A stretch of 17,516 nt of DNA from Longimicrobiaceae bacterium (GTDB lineage Bacteria > Gemmatimonadota > Gemmatimonadetes > Longimicrobiales > Longimicrobiaceae). The position numbers and the translations under genes were made by a program. Below, one piece after another: positions 12,843-17,516 of this stretch (the stretch's first letter is position 1; the number at the start of each line of letters is the position of its first letter). Location: assembly GCA_030146875.1 (NCBI GenBank), contig JASLAX010000238.1:1-17516 (forward strand), given 5' to 3'. The notes below the pieces were generated by a model that searched no databases, was not told where the DNA came from, and saw only the letters and a program-made list of their open reading frames with translations.

Positions 12843-13508
12843 TCAGACGGGGACCGGGAGCAGCATCCGGAACGAGTTCCGGGCGCGGTTCAGCCGGCTC
12901 TTCACGGTGCCCACGGGAATGCCGATCTCCTCGGCGATCTCCTCGTAGGTGCGGTCCTCCACCTCGCGCATGACGAACGGCACGCGGTGGTGCTCGTCCA
13001 TCCGCTCGATGGCGGCGTCGATCGCCTCCCGCAGCTCGCTGCGGTAGGCCTCGCGCTCGGGGTCGGCCCCGCCCGTGGCGAACTCCACCGGGCGGCTGGC
13101 GGCGCCGGACGCCGTGGTCTCCGGGCGCAGCTCGGAGAACGCGGTCTCGCGCCGGCGCGAGCGGTTGCGGAACTCGTTCTTCAGCAGGTTGTTCGCGATG
13201 GTGTGGATCCACGTCGAGAACTTCCGGCTGGGATCGTAGCTCCCCCGCGCGCGGTGGATCCGCAGGAAGGTGTCCTGCGTCAGGTCCTCCACGCGCTCCT
13301 CGTCGTTCAGGCGCTTCCGCAGGAAGCCCTGGATGCGGGGCTGGTAGCGATGGACGAGCACGTCGAAGCCGACGGCGTCGCCCGTGGTGTATCGCTGGAA
13401 GAGCTGCTCGTCGCTGAGCGCTTCCAGCTCCACGCGGGTCTTGCGCGGAGAGGCCGACGGCACCCCGATGAGCGCCGCGGCGCTGCTGAGATCGATCGCG
13501 GTCTTCAT
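12843..13508 (-). CDS. ECF-family RNA polymerase sigma factor
   Basis: This 221-residue sigma-70 group 4 (ECF) protein has region 2 at about 45-118: Phe-Asp-Val-Leu-Val-His-Arg-Tyr, then Val-Glu-Asp-Leu-Thr-Gln-Asp-Thr-Phe and Phe-Ser-Thr-Trp-Ile-His-Thr-Ile-Ala-Asn-Asn. A linker of about 40 residues follows. Region 4 is at about 162-214: Ala-Ile-Glu-Arg-Met-Asp, then the helix-turn-helix Thr-Tyr-Glu-Glu-Ile-Ala-Glu-Glu-Ile-Gly-Ile-Pro-Val-Gly-Thr-Val-Lys-Ser-Arg. It directs RNA polymerase to its own promoter class. I chose the ATG at 13508; the frame stays open upstream to 13565 but that part contains the likely promoter. No anti-sigma gene is adjacent: downstream is a terminator and upstream lies an unrelated membrane-protein gene. 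How it is kept inactive is therefore unclear. Confidence 0.93.
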   Translation of the reverse strand: MKTAIDLSSAAALIGVPSASPRKTRVELEALSDEQLFQRYTTGDAVGFDVLVHRYQPRIQGFLRKRLNDEERVEDLTQDTFLRIHRARGSYDPSRKFSTWIHTIANNLLKNEFRNRSRRRETAFSELRPETTASGAASRPVEFATGGADPEREAYRSELREAIDAAIERMDEHHRVPFVMREVEDRTYEEIAEEIGIPVGTVKSRLNRARNSFRMLLPVPV

Positions 13509-13514
13509 GCGACA

Positions 13515-13543
13515 AATATAACCCCGTTGCAACGAAATGTCGA
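13515..13543 (-). promoter_or_regulatory. Sigma factor promoter, apparently leaderless
   Basis: TCGACA (-35, 13538-13543; 5 of 6 match to TTGACA) and TATATT (-10, 13515-13520) are separated by exactly 17 bases on the minus strand. The -10 with its next bases reads TATATTTG, which also fits the TAnnTTTG element of Bacteroidetes-type promoters. Only 6 bases separate the -10 from the ATG at 13508, so transcription should begin at or next to the start codon. No Shine-Dalgarno is present. Confidence 0.65.
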
Positions 13544-13637
13544 GGGTCGCGTCGCGGGTTTCCACAGATGTAAGTATGCGATCTGGTTAAGGTTGCGTGG
13601 ATTTTCCACAGGAGCGCTCCGGACGGGCCTGCGCCCG

Positions 13638-14708
13638 CTATCCGCCGCGTCCCGCCGCCCGCCGCTTCCGCGCGTCGGCCACGTTCAGCGCCGTGAACAG
13701 CAGGCTTCCCAGCGTGAGCTGCAGGTAGAAGGTCAGGAAGCGCCACCCGGCCGTGGTCACGCCGATGATCCGCGCCGGCAGCAGCGCCGAGTACACCAGC
13801 AGGAACGCCGCCTCCGCCCCGCCCGACGCCCCGGGCGTGGGGACGAACAGCATGGCGGTGAAGATGACCCACTGCAGCAGGAAGAAGAGCACGGGGTCCA
13901 CGTCCGCCCCCAGGAACGCCGCGATCGCCGTCACCACCGAGTAGCGGCACGTCCACTGGACGGCCGTGATGCCGAAGGTGAGCGCGAAGCGCGACTTCCC
14001 CCGCGCCGCCACCAGCCGGTAGACGCCGCGGAAGTCGCGCCCCGTCTTGCGAAAGCGCCGCCGCGAGCGCCCCACGGTGCGCAGCGACCGACGCCGCGCG
14101 GCGCGGCCCAGCCGGCCCGAGAGGAGGAGGTACACCAGGGCGCGCAGCCCGAGCAGGATCGCCAGGCCCGCCACGGCCACCACGATCGCGTTCGCCTGGA
14201 GCTCCCCCGCCAGGCGCTGCAGGACGGGAAGCTCCCAGGCGCGGGAGAGGACCACCGCCGCGGGCAGCGCGACCGCGAAGAAGAGCATGTCCTCCAGGTA
14301 GCCCAGCGTGACGATGGACGCCGCCTCCCCCGGGCGGATGCCCTTCTGCAGCATGAGCCCCCAGCGGAACACCTCCCCGCCGGAGGACGTGGGGAAGACG
14401 GAGGAGGCCAGCTCGGCGCCCAGGGTGATGCGCAGCGTGTCGCGGAAGCTCAGGCGGTGCGAGAGGAAGCGCGCCCACACCAGGATCCGCAGCGCGTTCG
14501 TCACCCACGGAACGAGCCCCAGCGCCACCGCCAGGGCGAGGTACGACCGGGGGAGCTGGTGCAGCGAGCCCAGCACGTCGCGGTCGGTGCCGTACCAGGT
14601 CAGCGCGACGTTGCCGATCACCCCCAGCGGCACCAGCACCATCGCGGTGCGGAAGACGCGGTCCATCCCCGCGGAGAGGCGGGTCTTCGCCGGCTCGGGG
14701 CGGCTCAT
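13638..14708 (-). CDS. UPF0104 / LPG-synthase-type integral membrane protein
   Basis: The protein has 356 residues with about seven to eight hydrophobic segments. Family-typical spots are Leu-Arg-Ile-Thr-Leu-Gly-Ala-Glu-Leu-Ala-Ser-Ser-Val-Phe-Pro-Thr-Ser-Ser-Gly-Gly-Glu (about 90-110) and Phe-Val-Pro-Thr-Pro-Gly-Ala-Ser-Gly-Gly-Ala-Glu (about 290-302). These mark the membrane domain also found in lysylphosphatidylglycerol synthase (MprF). Here the domain stands alone, without the aminoacyl-transferase half, as in proteins proposed to move or handle lipid-linked molecules. An Arg/Lys-rich loop of about 40 residues lies in the middle. The ATG overlaps the glycosyltransferase stop (ATGA). Pairing with a glycosyltransferase suggests a role with a glycolipid or lipid-linked sugar in the inner membrane; this is inference. 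Confidence 0.9.
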   Translation of the reverse strand: MSRPEPAKTRLSAGMDRVFRTAMVLVPLGVIGNVALTWYGTDRDVLGSLHQLPRSYLALAVALGLVPWVTNALRILVWARFLSHRLSFRDTLRITLGAELASSVFPTSSGGEVFRWGLMLQKGIRPGEAASIVTLGYLEDMLFFAVALPAAVVLSRAWELPVLQRLAGELQANAIVVAVAGLAILLGLRALVYLLLSGRLGRAARRRSLRTVGRSRRRFRKTGRDFRGVYRLVAARGKSRFALTFGITAVQWTCRYSVVTAIAAFLGADVDPVLFFLLQWVIFTAMLFVPTPGASGGAEAAFLLVYSALLPARIIGVTTAGWRFLTFYLQLTLGSLLFTALNVADARKRRAAGRGG

Positions 14709-15847
14709 GCGGCCTTCGCGGCGCGGGCGCGCGCCACCACCGCGGCGTAGTCCTCCAGCAGCCGCCCGTTGATGGCGTCCCAGTCGCGGTCCGCCGCCGC
14801 GGCGCGCGCGCGCTGCCCCATCCTCCGCCGTCCCTCCGGGTCGCGCAGGAGCGCCTCCACCCGGTCCGCGAAGTCGGCGGGGTCGTTGGGCCTCGCGATC
14901 CACCCCGTCTCGCCAGGCGAGACCAGGTCGGGGGGGCCCCCGGCGTCCACCACCACGGCGGGAAGGCCGGAAGCCATCGCCTCCAGGATCACGTTCCCGA
15001 AGGTCTCGGTGGTGGAAGGGAAGACGAAGACGTCGCCCGACGCGTACCACCGGGCCAGCGGCTCGCCCTCTTGGTGCCCCGCGAAGTGCGCGTGCGGCAG
15101 CGCGGCTTCCAGCTCCGCCCGCATAGGCCCGTCCCCGACCAGCACCATGCGGAAGTCCAGCCCTCGCGCGCGCAGCGTGCGGTCCAGCTCCGGCAGCTCG
15201 CCCAGGTCCTTCTCCTTCACCAGCCGGCTCACCATCAGCAGCACCGGCGTGTCGCCCTGCGCCCCGGCGGCGGCGCGCAGGGCGGGGTCGCGGTGCGCGG
15301 GGGAGTAGCGGGAGAGGTCGATGCCGCGCGACCAGAGCGTGGTGCGCCCGATCCGCTGCTCGTCCAGCTCGCGCATCATCCCCCGCGAGGGGACGTAGAC
15401 GGCGTCGCAGCGCGCGTAGAAGCGGCGCAGCAGCTCCCAGCCGAAGCCCTCCAGCGCGGAGACGTGGTAGTACGGGAAGTAGGAGACGAAGTGCGTGTGG
15501 AACGAGGAGACCACCGGCACCCCGTTCCGCCGCGCCCAGCGCTGCGCCCACACGGCCGTGGGCGTGGGAGAGACGACGTGCACCAGGTCGGGGGCGTACT
15601 CCTCCACCTGGCGGCGGAGACGCCCTCCCAGGGGCAGGGTGACCCGGTAGTCGGGGTGCAGGGGGAAGCGGAACGAGGGAAGGAGACGCACGCGGTCGCG
15701 CCAGGAGACGCCGGGCCCCGGGTCGAAGGGCGCGAACACCCGGAAGTCCGTCCCGCGCCGCTCCAGCGTGCCGAAGAGCTGTCCCAGCGTGCGGGAGACC
15801 CCGTCGACCAGCGGGTACAGCGACTCGGTGAAGTAGGCGATCCTCAT
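14705..15847 (-). CDS. GT4-family glycosyltransferase
   Basis: This 380-residue GT-B fold enzyme has an N-terminal acceptor domain that begins Met-Arg-Ile-Ala-Tyr-Phe-Thr-Glu-Ser-Leu-Tyr-Pro and includes Asp-Gly-Val-Ser-Arg-Thr and His-Thr-His-Phe. The C-terminal donor domain has Val-Ser-Arg-Leu-Val-Lys-Glu-Lys-Asp, Leu-Val-Gly-Asp-Gly-Pro, and the EX7E motif Glu281...Glu289 (Thr-Glu-Thr-Phe-Gly-Asn-Val-Ile-Leu-Glu-Ala). The opening and the Lys-Glu-Lys-Asp region resemble GT4 alpha-mannosyltransferases that build glycolipids (MgtA/PimB-like), but the sugar and acceptor cannot be read from sequence. It is cytoplasmic and probably membrane-associated. The ATG at 15847 fits family starts. It is the first gene of a coupled pair and is divergent from blaI. 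Confidence 0.93.
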   Translation of the reverse strand: MRIAYFTESLYPLVDGVSRTLGQLFGTLERRGTDFRVFAPFDPGPGVSWRDRVRLLPSFRFPLHPDYRVTLPLGGRLRRQVEEYAPDLVHVVSPTPTAVWAQRWARRNGVPVVSSFHTHFVSYFPYYHVSALEGFGWELLRRFYARCDAVYVPSRGMMRELDEQRIGRTTLWSRGIDLSRYSPAHRDPALRAAAGAQGDTPVLLMVSRLVKEKDLGELPELDRTLRARGLDFRMVLVGDGPMRAELEAALPHAHFAGHQEGEPLARWYASGDVFVFPSTTETFGNVILEAMASGLPAVVVDAGGPPDLVSPGETGWIARPNDPADFADRVEALLRDPEGRRRMGQRARAAAADRDWDAINGRLLEDYAAVVARARAAKAA

Positions 15848-15944
15848 GCCGGGCGGGGCGGGTGGCGGAGGGGCGAAGGCCCGCGGCGACGGGCGAAATC
15901 TACACGGGCCCCCCCGGCGCGGACAGGGTGGTGCGACGAGGGGC

Positions 15945-15973
15945 TTGACGGCCGGAAGGATCTGCTGAATATT
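15945..15973 (+). promoter_or_regulatory. blaI-blaR1 promoter
   Basis: TTGACG (-35, 15945-15950; 5 of 6) and AATATT (-10, 15968-15973) are exactly 17 bases apart. The -10 forms the centre of the operator palindrome, so bound repressor would block RNA polymerase. Transcription should begin near 15980, giving a 5' leader of about 40 bases before the blaI ATG. Confidence 0.7.
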
Positions 15974-15978
15974 CAGCA
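15963..15978. promoter_or_regulatory. Probable BlaI operator, perfect 16-bp palindrome
   Basis: TGCTGAATATTCAGCA is a perfect inverted repeat with no spacer. It stands 40 bases before blaI and covers the -10 box. BlaI/MecI/CopY repressors bind short dyads of this kind as dimers and repress their own operon, so this is the expected autoregulatory site. It may also act on the divergent glycosyltransferase gene, whose start is 116 bases away. Confidence 0.75.
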
Positions 15979-16018
15979 CGTGCAGTTTTTCCAGCAGGTT
16001 TCCCGCACCGGCCCCCGC

Positions 16019-16414
16019 ATGGACGCGCAGCCCACCACGCCGACCGCGCTCTCCCGCCGCGAGCGGCAGGTCATGGACATCCTGTACCGGCGCGGGCGGG
16101 CCACGGCCGCCGACGTGCTGGACGAGCTGCCCGACCCCCCCACGTACTCGGCCGTCCGCGCCGCGCTGCGCCTGCTGGAGGAGAAGGGCCTGCTGAAGCA
16201 CGAGACGGACGGGAAGCGCTACGTCTACCTTCCCACCACGCCGCAGTCCCGCGCCCGCACGCACGCCCTGCAGCACCTGCTGCGCACCTTCTTCAACGGC
16301 TCCCCCGAGCAGGTCGTGAACGCCCTGATCGAGGACGCCCGCCCCTCGCGCGCCGAGCTGGACCGCCTGGCCCGGCTGATCGAGCGCGCACGCGAAGACG
16401 AGGACGACTCGTGA
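16019..16414 (+). CDS. blaI: BlaI/MecI/CopY-family transcriptional repressor
   Basis: This 131-residue protein has the family winged helix: Leu-Ser-Arg-Arg-Glu-Arg-Gln-Val-Met-Asp-Ile-Leu-Tyr-Arg-Arg-Gly (about 11-26), Ala-Thr-Ala-Ala-Asp-Val-Leu-Asp-Glu-Leu, and the recognition-helix region Thr-Tyr-Ser-Ala-Val-Arg-Ala-Ala-Leu-Arg-Leu-Leu-Glu-Glu-Lys-Gly-Leu-Leu. The wing (His-Glu-Thr-Asp-Gly-Lys-Arg-Tyr-Val-Tyr) follows. The C-terminal helices form the dimerisation part that is cut or released when the paired M56 sensor protease is activated. The ATG at 16019 has only a weak ribosome site. The stop overlaps the blaR1 GTG in GTGA, so the two proteins are made together. The regulated target outside the operon is not visible; no beta-lactamase gene is in the window. 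Confidence 0.95.
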   Translation: MDAQPTTPTALSRRERQVMDILYRRGRATAADVLDELPDPPTYSAVRAALRLLEEKGLLKHETDGKRYVYLPTTPQSRARTHALQHLLRTFFNGSPEQVVNALIEDARPSRAELDRLARLIERAREDEDDS

Positions 16415-17516
16415 CCCCCTCCCTCCACGCCCTTCCGGGCCTGCTCCTGGAGGCCTCCCTTCGCGGGAGCGTCCTTCTGCTCGTCGCGCTGGGCGTGACC
16501 CACGCCATGCGCCGCACCCCCGCCGCCGCGCGCCACCTGGTGTGGATGGTCGCCCTGTTCGGCACGCTCGCCCTGCCGTTCCTGGGCGCCGCGCTCCCGG
16601 CCTGGCGCGTCCTGCCCGTCCCGGCGATGGTCGCGGACGCGCTGCCGGCGTCGGCCGCGTACGACGCCGCGCCGTTCGCTCCCGCCGCGGCGGCGTCGCC
16701 TTCCGCGATCGTCGCGCCGGTGGCGCCGGTCGCGCCGGTGGCCCCCGTCGTCCTCTCGGACGGCGGCGCGACGTCGGAGGCCGCGCGCCCCGCGGCCGCG
16801 CCGATGGAGCCGCGGACGGTGCTGGTGGGCGCGTGGGCGCTGGTGGCGGCCTTCCTCCTGCTGCGCCTGGCGGTAGGCGTCGCGCGGGTCAGGCGGCTGG
16901 AGCGGCAGTCGGTGGAGATCACCGACGAGGGGTGGACGACGATGGCGGACGGCCTCTCCCGCCGTCTCGGCCTCGGCCGCCTGGTGCGCCTCCTCCGCGC
17001 GGGCGGGGAGACGGTGCCCATGACGTGGGGCGTGGTGCGCCCGGTCGTCCTCCTTCCCGCCGGCGCGGGGGAGTGGGACCAGGAGCGCCGCCGCGTGGTG
17101 CTGGCCCACGAGCTCGCCCACGTGGGCCGCTGGGACGCGGCCACGCAGTGGGTGGCGCACCTGGCGACCTGCCTCTTCTGGTTCAACCCGCTGGTGTGGG
17201 TGGCCGCCCGCCGCCTGCGCGAGGAGCGCGAGCACGCCTGCGACGACGCGGTGATCGCCATCGGCGCGCGGCGCGCGGACTACGCGGACCACCTGCTGGA
17301 CCTGGTCCGCTCGCTCGGCACCTCCGAGGGCCCCGCCGCGGCCCTGGGGATGGCGCGCCGCTCCCAGTTCGAGGGCCGCCTGCTGGCGATCCTGGACGCG
17401 GCCACCCCGCGCGGCGGCGTCTCGCGCCGCGTGGCGGCCACCACCTTCGCCGCCGCGGGCGTCTGCCTGCTCCCGCTCGCCGCCGTCGGCGCGGCGGAGC
17501 GCCCCGCGTCGGTCGC
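16411..17516 (+). CDS. blaR1: BlaR1-type M56 membrane metallopeptidase sensor (C-terminus outside window)
   Basis: The frame starts at a GTG overlapping the blaI stop and stays open to the window end (368 codons seen). Membrane segments are near residues 12-31, 40-60, 137-157 and 341-358. Between the second and third lies an Ala/Pro/Val-rich linker with a short Val-Ala-Pro repeat. The M56 zinc-protease core is intact: His233-Glu-Leu-Ala-His237, followed by Glu-Arg-Glu-His-Ala-Cys-Asp-Asp (272-279), with Glu274 as probable third ligand. Family members sense an extracellular or envelope signal and trigger BlaI inactivation. The part after the fourth membrane segment, which would be the sensor domain, is beyond the edge, so the signal (beta-lactam or other) cannot be judged. 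Confidence 0.93.
   Translation, partial: MTPSLHALPGLLLEASLRGSVLLLVALGVTHAMRRTPAAARHLVWMVALFGTLALPFLGAALPAWRVLPVPAMVADALPASAAYDAAPFAPAAAASPSAIVAPVAPVAPVAPVVLSDGGATSEAARPAAAPMEPRTVLVGAWALVAAFLLLRLAVGVARVRRLERQSVEITDEGWTTMADGLSRRLGLGRLVRLLRAGGETVPMTWGVVRPVVLLPAGAGEWDQERRRVVLAHELAHVGRWDAATQWVAHLATCLFWFNPLVWVAARRLREEREHACDDAVIAIGARRADYADHLLDLVRSLGTSEGPAAALGMARRSQFEGRLLAILDAATPRGGVSRRVAATTFAAAGVCLLPLAAVGAAERPASV
16711..16749 (+). repeat. Short in-frame GTC/GTG-GCG-CCG repeat within blaR1
   Basis: About four 9-base units encode Val-Ala-Pro at codons 101-112, followed by Val-Val. They extend the linker between membrane segments 2 and 3. Such units can change number by slippage without breaking the frame. 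Confidence 0.7.

Noticed and set aside
13558..13610. Two DnaA-box-like 9-mers (GTTTCCACA, TTTTCCACA) in an AT-richer patch
   Set aside because: Each differs from TTATCCACA at one or two positions, only two are present, and no dnaA, dnaN or other origin gene is near. Not enough for an origin claim.
15848..15944. Promoter of the glycosyltransferase gene
   Set aside because: A TAGATT (-10-like, 15897-15902, complement) is at a plausible place, but no acceptable -35 stands 16-18 bases upstream, so I did not list it as a feature.

Overview
The window is very GC-rich, with G or C at almost every third codon position in most genes. The gene content suggests a Gemmatimonadota bacterium of the Longimicrobium type: a BlaI/BlaR1 (M56) pair, many secreted proteins of unknown function, a stand-alone ECF sigma factor, and a TAnnTTTG-like promoter as used in the FCB group. 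This placement is inference; there is no marker gene such as rRNA.

Layout. At the left edge (minus strand) lie the start of a lipoprotein and two very small single-membrane-span proteins. A perfect 14-bp hairpin terminator and a secreted protein of unknown function follow. Divergent from that protein, on the plus strand, is the RNA/DNA helicase gene hrpB. After hrpB comes a 313-bp non-coding stretch with a two-hairpin palindromic element and a terminator. It leads into a markedly less GC-rich islet, at about 4.2-5.4 kb on the minus strand, that encodes a VapBC45-like toxin-antitoxin pair (DUF433 antitoxin, PIN-like toxin).

From about 11.5 kb down to 5.5 kb the minus strand holds a tight gene series with several 4-base stop/start overlaps: type II NADH dehydrogenase, alpha/beta hydrolase, amidohydrolase, a secreted protein of unknown function, a lipoprotein phosphodiesterase of the nucleotide pyrophosphatase type, and a DinB-like DUF1569 protein. 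Divergent from the NADH dehydrogenase are a small Cys-containing protein and a single GAF-domain protein.

A 424-bp non-coding stretch (12.4-12.8 kb) holds tandem ACGCGGAG repeats, an inverted copy at its far end (MITE-like), and the terminator of an ECF sigma factor gene whose promoter implies a leaderless mRNA. Next, on the minus strand, is a translationally coupled pair: a GT4 glycosyltransferase and a UPF0104/LPG-synthase-type membrane protein, which looks like an envelope glycolipid module. The right end carries a divergent, coupled blaI-blaR1 pair with a perfect 16-bp operator palindrome over the -10 box; blaR1 runs off the window.

No tRNA, rRNA, CRISPR array, transposase or prophage gene was seen. 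The best candidates for something less described are the toxin-antitoxin islet with its palindromic flank, the MITE-like element, and the leaderless sigma-factor promoter.
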